DNA from: Edolisoma coerulescens
Taxonomy: Eukaryota; Chordata; Aves; Passeriformes; Campephagidae
DNA length: 64,000 nucleotides
NCBI GenBank assembly: GCA_013397115.1
Contig: VWZW01004119.1
Span: forward strand, 3,224,342 to 3,288,341
Direction: 5' to 3'
Shown: piece after piece, positions 1 to 10,959 of the stretch
How the letters are laid out: each line of letters opens with the position of its first letter
Position numbering within the stretch: position 1 is the first letter of the stretch
The notes under the pieces: model-generated
Told to the model about the DNA's origin: nothing
The model's input: the letters and a program-made list of their open reading frames with translations, nothing else
Database searches by the model: none
Program-made: the position numbers and the translations under genes

Positions 1-2689
1 CAGTATTTCCTGTCTGAGGACACAAGGTCTCCAGCAACTTTGAAATGTCTCACCCACCTAAACATGAATTGAACAAGCCCTGCAAAGGGTTATAAATTAA
101 GGCAGCAGGTGCATCTCCACAATTCCAAGACAAACTGGATTCAGCTGTTGGGAAAACAAGCCTAAATGATACCAATATCAGAAGGGGAATAAGATGGGTG
201 AAGTGAAGCAGCAGAACCATATGTAATAAAATGTTGAGATTCATGGAACAGAAGGGTGGAAATGTGGATAGGAAATGGTAAGGAACAAAGAAGAAAGAAA
301 ACCAAATATTTATCAATCTGAAACAGCTGCACTTCTGTTTGAGGAAACATGAGATTAGCTTTGAGGCCACCCTTAAAGCTTCTCAAATATCAGTGACTAA
401 TATCAACCAGCGTATTAAATTTTGCTCCTAATGAAATTTTGCAAAACAACTTCCTTTGAATCTTCAAATGTTATTTTTTTTAAAAAATGTTTTGTAGAAA
501 TAGAAGCATAATTTATACTGTCTCATAAAATATTAATTGTAAATAATTATTTTAGACAAATTTAGAACTAAAGTACTATTTTTTTATTTAAATCATTTTT
601 TTAGTGGCTACATAATGAAACTGCGCCCACACATTAAGAACAACTAAATTGCTTCAAATGAAACTCTTCATTACAAAATATTTTTTCAAAAATGATTCTG
701 AGATATTTTAAGCCAGGCACTTCTAATTACAACTGCAAAATATCAGTAGGTGAAATCTTAATTGAGATTTGATATAATTCTGAGGAGCAATGCTAAGAAA
801 ATATTTAATTTGACCAACCAGTTCTAAGAAAATAAGTTTACTCACGGGAGTGCAGAAGCTTGGTATCCTCTATTCATAAATACATTAGCAGCAATGACCA
901 AAAGAAGAATTACTTAAATTAAAAAGCAGTCTGGCTCAGGAACAGAGGCATAAACTGACCATGAACGAAGTTAAAGGTAAAAATAAGATTTATCATTTTA
1001 GAATAACTTTTCATTATTGGGTTTATGGCCATGTCCTGGTTAGTTTGAGAGCAGAACTTAACAGGTTTTTTCAAAAAACTACTAATTGCTTCTGCTGTCA
1101 ATACTACAAGATTGCAATCTATAACCCAGGAGCATCACTTCAGTTCCAACCTCTTAGCATAGTGAAGATCCTTTGAATCATACAAAGTTTGATTAAATCG
1201 AGGCTAAAATTCCACTTGAAAGTTTCGGCGTTTAAAATTCCATCCACCAAGGCAGCGTAGGAACAACCCACAATTAGGACATTTACCACACAATGAGAAG
1301 TTTAGAAGCATCAGTCAGATATATCATAAACCTTCCAGACATCACACAAAGATCACTAAAAAGCCATTTGTGCTTTGTTCATGAGCTGTTGTCCTACCAA
1401 ACAAATGAACCACTTAATTTAGGACAGATAATCACTCTCCACTCTGTTGAGCTTTCCAAAAAACTCCACTTTTTGCAGAGCTATTTCTGAGTCTCCTTTG
1501 AGCAGGTTTGAGCACTACTGTCCTTTGAAGACCTGGACTCCTTTTAACATTTGGTGTACGCAGCTAAAAGCTTGTCTTTTAAGACATAAGGTCAAAAGCA
1601 CTTCCAAACCAGCACTTGACCTTCCTGGAATTATGATCCTGAGAAAGGGCATTTTTTGGCGCTGTTATCTGAGAACAGAGAACAAAAGACCTTTTTCATC
1701 GTACCAGCGCTGGCTCACCCACACTCACGGGTGGTTCAAAGGTTCCTCCACATTAGAAGTTGTTCTCTGAAAAGTTCATTTCGTCCCTTTTCCATTATGG
1801 ATTGATTCTGGAGAACGACTAAAGATCGAAAACCATTTGCTAACCCTATTTTAAGGACGACTTTCAAATACGGGTAGTAACTCCAAATTAAAGTTTTTAT
1901 GTGTTCACCTCGGGCAGGAGGTAAACACCATGGCTCACACACCTGGCTCCCATAAGCCCACGAACTCCAGAGGTTTAATGGTTTCTTCCTCAGGTAAAAA
2001 TCTCTCTGCTGTGATCAGAATCATTACAAACCCATTTCCCAGTCTGATACCTCACTTTCAGTGCTATTCCACTCCTATCAGGGAGCACGTCCCTGCTGGG
2101 CTAAACAGCCATCCTGATTCATTTTTTCTAGAGAAGGAAAACTCACTGGGACACAACATCTGGGTTTCTAACAGTCCCCTTCTTCCCTTCCATAGTAGAC
2201 AGGATTATTTCCATGACAGACAGCACTTTTACCATGATTAAAGAACCACTTTCCTAAAAATCAGGGCATTTTCATCCTACAAAAAACATTTTTACAGTAT
2301 TTCCCTTATTAAAAAATAAAGTCACATCATTGCTTTAGCTCTGAGAGCCTTTTTTGGGCTATGTCCCTTATATCTTTTATTCTGTTTGTATTTTGGGGTA
2401 AACAGCACATGCCTGAGGTATAGTTTATGGAGGACACTTCAGCACCTCGTAAACCCAATTATCAGCTCCTCTCCTGTAAAGCACCTAAAATACTTCCTGT
2501 GTTGCACATTTCTTACACTTAATTCTGACTTTGAAACTAAATTTTAGAGCTTCCCCCCCCCAAAAAAAACCAAACTAGAATTATGCTGTGGGCTCATGAG
2601 TGTGTCAATATTCTATACACAGTTTTAAAAGCCTGGATGGCCATCACTAAAACACTGGCATACTGGCATTGCAGAAATTCCAGGAACTC
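1..2689. other. AT-rich non-coding stretch, no gene seen
   Basis: AT-rich sequence with scattered T and A runs (for example around 475-600) and no repeat family that I recognise. The open frames on both strands are short, hydrophobic or low in complexity, and lack convincing flanking splice sites. It reads as intron or intergenic DNA. Confidence 0.6.
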
Positions 2690-2880
2690 TTAGGACTACT
2701 CAAGTGTTGGAGAAAATTAACATGGTGAAATATGCAAATTGCTAATTGGCAACTGCGTTAAATACTATTAATTTACAAGAATTTAGGCCCAATTAAACTT
2801 AGCAAGTGTGAGAAAATTATTCAGCTATTTGATGTCGCTGAGTAATTCAGCTGATATGATTATTGCTTTCATGTTTAGTG
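2690..2880. promoter_or_regulatory. Candidate enhancer-like block with octamer and MARE-like sites
   Basis: This block holds a perfect POU octamer, ATGCAAAT (2732-2739), directly followed by a TAATTG homeodomain core. About 100 bases on there is a MARE-like inverted pair: GCTGA (2837-2841), a five-base spacer, then TCAGC (2847-2851). Several more ATTA/TAAT cores lie between them. The sites are seen directly; that they act as an enhancer is inference, because such short motifs also arise by chance in AT-rich DNA. Cross-species conservation would decide it. Confidence 0.2.
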
Positions 2881-3279
2881 GCCACTAAATGAGTATCTGA
2901 CAAGAAATGTCTGGAAACCAGAAGATACAGTGTACAGATATTAATTTATAACTTCTAGAAGCCAAAAGCTGAAAACAAATGGTTTTTACGACAGGCCAAA
3001 AATAAGCAACATGCAAGTGATAACCCTCTGAATAGCTGAGGGAAGGGTATGTAGAAAATTACCTCACGCTGCCAAGTTCTCATGTTTTAGAATTACAGAG
3101 CCTGGGGTTTTTTGTAGATGCACTGATTTCTGTACCATTGTTTTCCCCTAGACCAAGACCACTAGGCCCAGCATGAAAATGTAGGAGTCTTCATTAGACA
3201 GTGTCGAGGATTTAGCTGAAAAAAAGTCTGCATCATAAACTGCAGTGATGATATGATTTTTTTATTTTCTTCTTTTCAG

Positions 3280-3441
3280 CCCCATGCATATTAAGGATGC
3301 CTCCCTGGACTTCAGTGTGCTAGAAAAATTTATTTCAGTACATATAAATTCATTTTCATAAAGTTGGAGCTTTGAGTAGTATAATCATATTTAATTATAA
3401 AGCATGACATTTCAATAACAAGTTGAATTTCTCTCCAGCAG
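3280..3441 (+). ncRNA. Possible non-coding exon on the plus strand
   Basis: The segment is bounded by two near-ideal plus-strand splice sites. The acceptor is a long T-rich tract ending in cttttcag just before 3280. The donor is CAG|GTAAGTAAC, with GT at 3442-3443, a full match to the U1 consensus. All three forward frames contain stops, so it cannot be an internal coding exon. One frame is open for about 25 codons and then stops at TAA, so a terminal coding part is possible. It could be a lncRNA exon, a UTR exon or a silent pseudoexon. Sequence alone does not show that it is transcribed. Confidence 0.25.
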
Positions 3442-5900
3442 GTAAGTAACTTGCCATGCTAACAACAGACAATTCAAGATTTAAAAACAGAACAGATCAT
3501 CCCCTTTCCCATCATGGATTGCTCATTTCTCATCAGATTGTTTTATTAAAAAAAAAAAAGAAAACAGCTGCAGGTTTTCTTTCTATTGCAATGGATCTGC
3601 TCAGTTTTTATTTTAGAAGTTACTTAATTTTAAGTTCACTGTGCTGTGCTTTTATTCACTTTTTATCATTTTGTATTGGGCAAAAAAGTCCTCAAATTGT
3701 GGGATGATATTTTTTATAATTATTGTTGTTATACAAATCACAGACCTCCACAGGTCAAGATCTCCATGACCTACATCCCAGAGTTATTTTATTATTGATA
3801 TCTTGCCACAAGGGATTATGTTAACCCTTCTACCTCTCCAGATCCACCTACTCCATTTAGGTCACCACCCCTCTCTTCCCAAAACACTTCCTTTTAATCT
3901 TCTGAAGGACACACCTTTGTCATTAACCATACCTGAAAAACCTTTTCAGTTCAGGTATGAAAATGCGTACGAAATCAAGCCCCACCCTGCCAGCAGACTG
4001 GCATTGACTGCCCATTGTGTTATTTCTTAGGACAACTGCAAAAAAACAAGGTTCAGGATTTAGAAATGCTGCTGCTTCACTACTACTTCAGAGAAGTAGG
4101 GGCTTCACAAATAATATTTTGTTTCTCAGCACAACGAAATGTTTTGGGTGAACATACTCCTCATTTCAACCTAGAACTAAACATCAGGGGGTTAGATGTA
4201 ACTTTTAGGTAACTTTCAACAAAATACTTCAATGGGAAAAAAAAGGGGGGGTGGTAATACAAATATTGGAAGAAATATTGGAAGAAAATCTTTTTTCCTT
4301 AATCAGGACAATACATTTGGCTGAAGCTCACAAGTTATTTTCATTTGGAAAATGCATCACTCAAAGTTGTTTTCTACCTCATGTCACTCCATAAGCAGAG
4401 AAAGTACATCAAAATACTCTTAGGATTTGAAGTTTTTAAAGTGACTCTCGAGAGCTCAGATATTTTTAATCCACTGTGGGAGTCACAAGAACTGCCAATT
4501 TTCTTGTGCATCTGGAAGACGAACCTTTACAACAAGCCCATTGTGGGGCTTTCAGAGCATGGTGCCCACACAAACCTGGGCATCGAATTTTCTTAGTTCT
4601 AAATACATCTGCCCCAGATGCCTTTCAAGCATTAAAAACTCCTTATTTTCAGCTGGAATCATCAAGTCAAATTTAAGTTTTATGACTTCCAATGCACAGT
4701 CCTAAAGACTGACAGTACAACACGCTTTGGAACTGAAGAGGAGACAGACAGCACTGAAGGCTCTAATTTGTCTTAAGAAAACAACTCTATCTTTCAAAGC
4801 TTGTTCAAAAATCATGTAAATAACAGTGAATTGGAGAAAAGAGTTGTTTATTTCCTCCTCATTTCACATGCTAGACAGTGTAAAAAAGAAAAGTCTTTAG
4901 AAATATAGTATCATACTGTACTTTACCAGCCTTTCCCTGGCCTCCCATACCAGCAGCCAGGCAAGAAGTTTGTGTGGATCCTATCAGAAGGACAGGAGTT
5001 CTCCCAGAAAAACTGTTTCATTATTCCACTAATTCAGTCTATTATCTTCTACAGAAAGGTAATTAAAAAACAAATAACCAAAATACCAAAGAAGCTCTCC
5101 AAAAAAAAAAAAAAGGAGGGAAATTATTTTTCCATCACATTTAATCGCTCTGTTGCTCAGTCACAAAAGCCCAAACCTCAAAGGGATCCTGGGCAATGAA
5201 ACCCCTGGCTCATTTGGGTATTTTTGATTAAGCACCTTAAGTAAACATTTCCCAAATTTGCCAATATTTCCATTTCATTGACCATTCTCTGTTGTTGTGT
5301 GTTGTGCTACAAAACAAGCATCCAACGCATCACGTTTGGTTCTGTGCAGCTGTACCACCCCATCTCCTACCCACCCACTCCAGCACCAGGACTCGTGGTG
5401 CTCCCAAAGCATCTTCACAGGTTTCCACACCTTGTGCACATTCAACCACTGCATGTATCCAACCTGACTGAGGGACAGAAATAATTCACTCAGTGTACCA
5501 ATGGAATTATTAACAGATCAACCAAGAGCATGGACTTCTGACTCAGCTCATCCTGAGAGATGCTGGTGTGCTCCTTGCATACAAAAATTAAAAGAAAATT
5601 ATTAAATATTTCAAAGAAAGGAACATTAGGATGATGATCCAGTAAAAATACGCTTAGATGAAAAGCATTAAGGAGTCCAGAATTATGTTCTGGGTGCATA
5701 ATTGAGATAGGCATGTAGATTACTAACGCCAAACACAGATTAACCCCTTCTATTTTTCAGATTGAAAAAAATTAGAATAGAAGACATTATCAGAATTTTT
5801 TAATTAATTATTGAGCAAAAACAGAATGGAGAAAGGACAATCACTCCATCCTTGAATACAGCAAACATCCAGTAGAGAAGCCAACATATCTTTTTCCTAC
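3442..5900. other. Non-coding stretch with small tandem repeat and A runs
   Basis: No gene recognised. It contains A runs at 3548-3559 and 5101-5114, a perfect 12-bp tandem duplication at 4261-4284, and a T/C-rich block near 3800-3900. A plus-strand open frame at 4015-4212 starts next to a plausible acceptor (about 4030), but its product resembles nothing I know. Confidence 0.55.
4261..4284. repeat. 12-bp perfect tandem duplication
   Basis: The unit aaatattggaag occurs twice head to tail with no mismatch, and is followed by an A-rich stretch. A typical replication-slippage minisatellite seed. Confidence 0.85.
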
Positions 5901-5945
5901 CTGTTTTCCAGACAAACTGGTGACCTCTCCTGGCTTCCAGATCAG
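5901..5945 (-). CDS. Weak candidate 45-nt exon, minus strand
   Basis: On the minus strand, a pyrimidine-rich tract ending in ttgcaaacag precedes 5945, and a donor AACAG|GTAGGA follows 5901. The 45-nt segment is a multiple of three and is open in two frames: one starts LIWKPGE in phase 0, the other would be phase 1 to phase 1. I do not recognise either peptide. A 45-nt open segment is common by chance, so the evidence rests on the splice sites. It could be a real in-frame small exon of a minus-strand gene or a pseudoexon. Confidence 0.18.
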
Positions 5946-7291
5946 CTGTTTGCAACATGAAGAAAACAAACAAAAGGAAGGGCTTCCCCAGGCTCTGCCA
6001 TGCCCAATGAGGAGAAACCCAGTTCTGTTGTAGAAGCATAATTCAGATAATTCAGTCTCTTGTATTCTTTGGTCCTAGAATTAACAAAAAAAAAAAAATA
6101 ACAAAAAGAGAAGGCTTGTTAAAATATTTAAACCACCAAGGCAACAGGCTCAGCCTAAGGGTAACCTGGTGGCCACTGTGAGTTTCCCAGTCCCCGTGTG
6201 CCAGATTTGACAAGTCTGTTAGAGGTGCTTCTTGGAGACAGAGAACAGAAAAGGAGGAGGGGAAGAGAGAGAGGAAGGGCCAGCTCCCAGAGGACCTACA
6301 GTCCCATCCTCCAAAGCCACTGTAAATGCTTTTAGCGGGCTCTTAAGAAGAAATCTGCCAGTGCCAATAAATGGCAAGGGATCCAGTGGCAGTGTGTGGT
6401 GTCCCTTCTTCTCCCTATTTAGCTTTGGCAGGAATGTTATCATGATATAGGCAGACTAAACCAAAGTGAGAATGGATTCCATGTACAAAATTCAGCTCCA
6501 AATCCAGACCACACACCCTACATTTAAGATCCAGGCCTGGAAGTGTTTTAGCTCCAAACCCTGTGTAAACATGGGATACACAAGAGCAACATCAGAAATG
6601 CAGCAGGAAAAGCAGGGAAACAGGGGCTGGTTATTAGCACATGATGAACCAGCTTGAAAGGGAAAACCAGACACCACACAGGCATTTCTATGGAATTTGG
6701 GACACTCATTCAAGTCCCTTTGGATCTTTGAGCTCCAGATCAGCAATCAGTTACTCCAGAGAGGTCTCTCTGACTAAGGGATTTTAATTAGGCTCCCCAG
6801 CACTTCACACAAATACCAGAGGCACATTGTGAATGAGACAGGAGTGGATCAAGTCCTGCTGCTGCAGCAGTTTTAGACCATACAATTCATTAAAATAATC
6901 ACTGACTGGTGCTGGAAGCAAGGAGGAATGTTTCTCTGGGTCTCCCATACAAAGCAGCAGACCAGCTCCTAAATGCCAGCTTCAGCAAACACCCACATTG
7001 TTTATACAGAAAAGCTCCAAACAACGGAGATTAAGAAACTCATGCAACAAAATAAAATCTTAAAAATTCCAATTCAGTCTAGTAATTCCAATCTCTGTGT
7101 CTCTCATTCCACAAGATGACCAACTAGATACTTAATAAGGTAGATTTTACATGAGTTTCAAAATATTTTGGATTCATCCATATTCAGGTGGGAACAATTT
7201 GGAAAGCTCAAAAAACGTTCATGGTACTTCCACATCAAACCAGTTTCTGATGTAAATTTACATATTAATTTTTCTGATGCAACAGCTTTTG

Positions 7292-7317
7292 TATTTATAC
7301 CATGTATTTATACCATG
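7292..7317. repeat. 13-bp perfect tandem duplication
   Basis: The unit tatttataccatg is present twice in direct succession, with no mismatch. Confidence 0.85.
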
Positions 7318-7871
7318 CTTAAATTCTCCACATAGTTCTACTTATTAGTGATTAATCCTACTTTTATAGGTAAAAATGTCACATCCGTACTTGCATAAGG
7401 ATGGAGATAACACCTGTCTTCAAGATTTGTCTTCATGGGCATAATCTTGGTGATTTTCATTAAAATTATCAGTTATTAAAAGTTCAGTCCAGAAAATCCT
7501 ATTACATCCCTAACCTTATGAAAAGCAACATTGTCATAGCACATAATACACAGCATCGTTCTTGATAAGAAACTGAAGATAAATCTGGAAATTGTACACA
7601 CTGAATATACAGTAGAGCTTTTAATTTCAGGCTGTATTCAAATTACTTTGAAACAGTTTCTATCATGATAAATTCATGCAATTACATTTAATCAGATATT
7701 GACTAACTACAGTGGGAGACACAATGTAATATCTGTTATCTGGTTTAGCTCATTCTTGCGTTTCAGATGAACAGCATCTCATGTAGCACCTAAAAACCCA
7801 TCAACCTGACCAAATGCAGTAACGTGGGCAAGGACCAAATTTATGCTTTGCTCATGTCTTCAGGGTTAATT

Positions 7872-7920
7872 TTATTCAGAATTCAAATTTAATTCAGAAT
7901 TCACATGTAATTCAGAATGC
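7872..7920. repeat. Imperfect 18-bp tandem repeat
   Basis: About two and a half copies of a unit built around aattcagaattca, with drift between copies (the third ends in cagaatgc). It contributes a repeated NSEL-like stretch to a minus-strand open frame, which therefore should not be read as a protein. Confidence 0.7.
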
Positions 7921-8105
7921 AACCCAAGTCCCAACACCCAGGTAATGTAACACAGACCACAGAGCTTGTAGGAAGCACACAAGCTCAGAAATCTTGAGTG
8001 TAATTGAGAAATCCAATACAGCAGCAAAGTCCTGGGGTGTGGGGAAGAAGGGCCCTCAGACATCCTGCAAATCTGGGGTTTTTGCCCATTGGGATGGCTG
8101 CTCAC

Positions 8106-8199
8106 CTCACACAGATGAGCTGAGGAGGAGCGACTCGCCCAGTGCCTTCAGCATCGCAGTCACCATCTATGACGGTCGGAAAACAGAGTCACTGACTTT
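8106..8199 (-). ncRNA. Possible non-coding or UTR exon, minus strand
   Basis: On the minus strand a strong polypyrimidine tract (ttccttctctttccctcgacag) ends before 8199, and the donor GTGAG|GTGAGC follows 8106. The 94-nt segment is richer in GC and CpG than its surroundings. All three minus frames contain stops, so it would be an untranslated or terminal exon; one frame has an ATG followed by 18 further codons and a stop. The plus strand is open across the whole interval, but I see no convincing plus-strand donor. Pseudoexon remains possible. Confidence 0.22.
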
Positions 8200-9100
8200 C
8201 TGTCGAGGGAAAGAGAAGGAATTAGTGACACTGGCTCCAACACCATTCACACACAAAAACACAAAGCCGGGAAAGGAATTATTCGGATGCTCAGATTTCA
8301 GCACTGGAGAGGAGCCACACGCCCGGCCCTGCACAGACAGCACTCACTGGACTTGCAGGGCAGCTCTCCACGGCCATAAAATGCCATAAAAACAACACAA
8401 CTTAAACAGGCAGGGGCGTGAAATGGGCGAATCCAAGGAAACCTCAGATAACAGCTGCTAAAGATGCTGAGATTTTTAATGAAGCACCAGTAGTGCTCAT
8501 GAGCTGCTTTCTCGATGCCCTGCCCTCATCTCAGCATTCAAAGGGTCAGCAAACAGCAGCACGTCCCTGGGGGTAGCAGCCTCCTGCCCAAAACAAGGGG
8601 TTTCACGTGTGTTCATTCTTTGGGCAGCACTACAAAGATAACTGGCTGCTGCTCCCCACGGAGCAAGAACAGAGATTACATTAAGTCAGAAAAAACAGAA
8701 ATAAATTAGACACCATGACATTGATTCTAATCTCCCCCACCCCAGCAGAGCTCAATAGATTCCACTGATTTACACCCCAGCAAAGCACAATAACAATTTG
8801 TCTGTGTATCTAGGTCTGTGTAACACAGTTTGGAACAGTAGCTGTTCTGTCCTGATATGATAAAAAATTATTGCACAGGCAACATATGCTATCTACAGAA
8901 ACATGAATAAATTACATTATGAAGGCCACCAACACTTCACATCAAATTTAGTTACATGATATCTCAGCTCCCGAATGTGTCAGCATGGCTAGCTGTAAAC
9001 TGGCAAATACAGACAAAAAAGGAGAAAAAAAATGAAATTTACATTTAAAAAATTGATTTCATCGACACTAGTCACAAAATTGATGGAATTGCTTAAATAT
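8200..9100. other. Non-coding stretch, moderately GC-rich in part
   Basis: Between about 8280 and 8650 the base composition is more even than in the flanks, but I see no splice-bounded coding segment, and from 8700 on the sequence returns to AT-rich. No repeat family recognised before the CR1 copy that follows. Confidence 0.5.
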
Positions 9101-9294
9101 CATAAAACCATAAAATGGTTTGGGTTGGAAGGGACCTTAAAGCTCATCTCATTCCAATGCCCTGCTACAGGCAGGGACACCTTCCACTATCCCAGGTTGC
9201 TCCAAACTCTGTCCAACCTGATCTTGGACACTTCCAGGGATGGGGCATCCACAGCTTCTCTGGGCACCCTGTGCCAGGGCCTCACCATCTTCAC
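9101..9294 (-). mobile_element. CR1 LINE fragment, 3' end
   Basis: Read on the plus strand it starts with a decayed tail (cataaaaccataaaatgg) and continues with the CR1 hallmark ggtttgggttggaaggg, then the stretch with cttccagggatggggcat and tgtgccagggcctcacca. That is the reverse complement of the avian CR1 3' untranslated region, so the element lies in minus orientation. It is cut off after about 190 bases, the usual 5' truncation. No coding capacity. Confidence 0.93.
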
Positions 9295-10893
9295 ATTAAC
9301 ATATTATTTCCTAAATATGTTCAAGGTATGTACTTTAGTCTGAAAAACTGTCTCACTCTTCCAAAATTATCTGGATTTAGTCAATATCCTTTATAATCCA
9401 GGCCTGGCCAGTTAGTAGTTTGCACTGATGGATTCTCTTGAAATTAAATAATGAGGTGTTATTTCAATATTTAGAGGATTAGTCAAAAGCATCCTTGTCA
9501 TTTTGTCTGGTTTGTATAAATCTTGTTTAGGAAAACAAGGATATCATGCATTAGTTGTAATGGCTGGGAAGAGACAGGCAGTCTTGAAAAAGCCAAGTGC
9601 AAGTTTTCTAACGATCATAACAACTCATTTACATTTTCTAATCCACTGCTAATTATCTTAATGACAGGATTGAATAAAACTAGTTTTGAAAAGCAAACTT
9701 ATTTTAGAAACCTGCATTTCTGCTGAAAGCATGGCCATTCCAGACAAAATGTTAGAAATAAATAAACATGCATGCAGCTGACAAGTATCTTATTTCTGAA
9801 GTGATCAAAATTCAATTTAATTTTCAGCCACAATGAAATATCCAGCAGCCAAATCCCAGTCTAATCCATGCTTAGCTAGGGAGGAGAAAAAGTCTCTGGG
9901 AAACTTTTCCCATTTTCCAGCCATTGCTGAGCAGTCAGAGGCGGGTTTTTCCGAGTGACAGGCACTGTGGTAGTCCAAGACACATTAGAGGCCTCAAAAT
10001 CATCCAACGCTGAAAAATGAAAGACTCATGGCCCAATTTTGACTCTCCACTCTCACATAATGCATTGTTAGAGAAGGGACCAGTTGCTCTTTCTCCAAGT
10101 TTCCACAGGACAAGGGGTTTCTCCAGTCCTTCTGCTCCGTTTCTGTGGTTCAGCCTGGCTCTGCTCCAACATGGATTTACAACATATTTAATACTGAATT
10201 TAGAAAAAGATCAGCTTAAACTGATCCAAACCTGAGACATGATTTCAGCCTTGTCATACATCAGTTCAATTCCCCCTGACTTCACTGGGAGCCGTGACCT
10301 TTCCCATCACGGGTAAATCTGACCTACTTTTTGGTATGAGATGGGAATGCTGACAAGGACACCTGGGTAGCTCTCTCCATTTAAAACACGTGATGCAATT
10401 AGAATAATCCCAAACACTTTAAATAGCAACAAAAAAAAAAGAAGAGCCATTACAGATGATATGTGTGGCTATAAATCATTTGGCAGGTGTCTAGCACAAA
10501 GATAAGCATCATTAATCATGAATAAATTTTCTTAATACAAATGTAAGCAGTAACTGTGCAACTGTTTGCCTATTACACACAAACCCACTGCGTGTGATAT
10601 TCCAAGATAATCTGGATGTTTATATCATACTCTTTATCCTCAGATAAAGTCTGCCTTGCCTGCCCAGAAAGCTGTTATCCAAAAAGCTAATTCTATTCTG
10701 TCCTACAGCAGCAGAATGCCTGGCTTGTAGCAGCAAAGGCTCATCACCACAGAGAAGAACTGCCGGCCATCCCTGGGGGAGAGATTTCCAAAAAACCACT
10801 AATGCTAGTGCTACAGGCATGGAGTTTAACAAAATAAAAGTGTTTGGACAGTCACATATGTCAAACCAGGAACAGGCGTTCAAATGTAAGTAC
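9295..10893. other. Non-coding stretch
   Basis: AT-rich sequence without recognised genes or repeat families, apart from the candidate regulatory block at 10,441-10,620. A 10-nt A run lies at 10,431-10,440. Confidence 0.55.
10441..10620. promoter_or_regulatory. Candidate regulatory block with GATA, E-box and ATTA motifs
   Basis: Within about 150 bases there is an E-box CAGGTG, a GATA site (AAGATAAGC), several ATTA/TAAT homeodomain cores, and two AACTG Myb-like cores. The mixed, low-repeat composition resembles vertebrate conserved non-coding elements. Function is inference; only alignment with other birds would show whether it is conserved. Confidence 0.17.
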
Positions 10894-10959
10894 CGATGTG
10901 CCCAGTCTTTTATTAAATGATGAACACAGCCACATTGAACTTCCCTTACACTTCCATAC
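10894..10959 (-). CDS. Weak candidate 66-nt exon, minus strand
   Basis: On the minus strand a T-rich tract ending in gtttgttttag precedes 10,959 and a donor CATCG|GTACTT follows 10,894. In one frame (phase 2 in, phase 2 out) the segment is open and mixed in composition, with YGSVREVQCGC near its start and LIKDWAHR at its end. I cannot match it to a family. The open frame continues on both sides, so the splice sites are the only thing that defines it as an exon. Confidence 0.17.

Larger units (their letters stand above)
5946..8105. other. Non-coding stretch with short tandem repeats
   Basis: No gene recognised. A 13-nt A run lies at about 6086-6098 and two short tandem repeats lie at 7292-7317 and 7872-7920. 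The rest is unremarkable AT-rich sequence. Confidence 0.55.
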
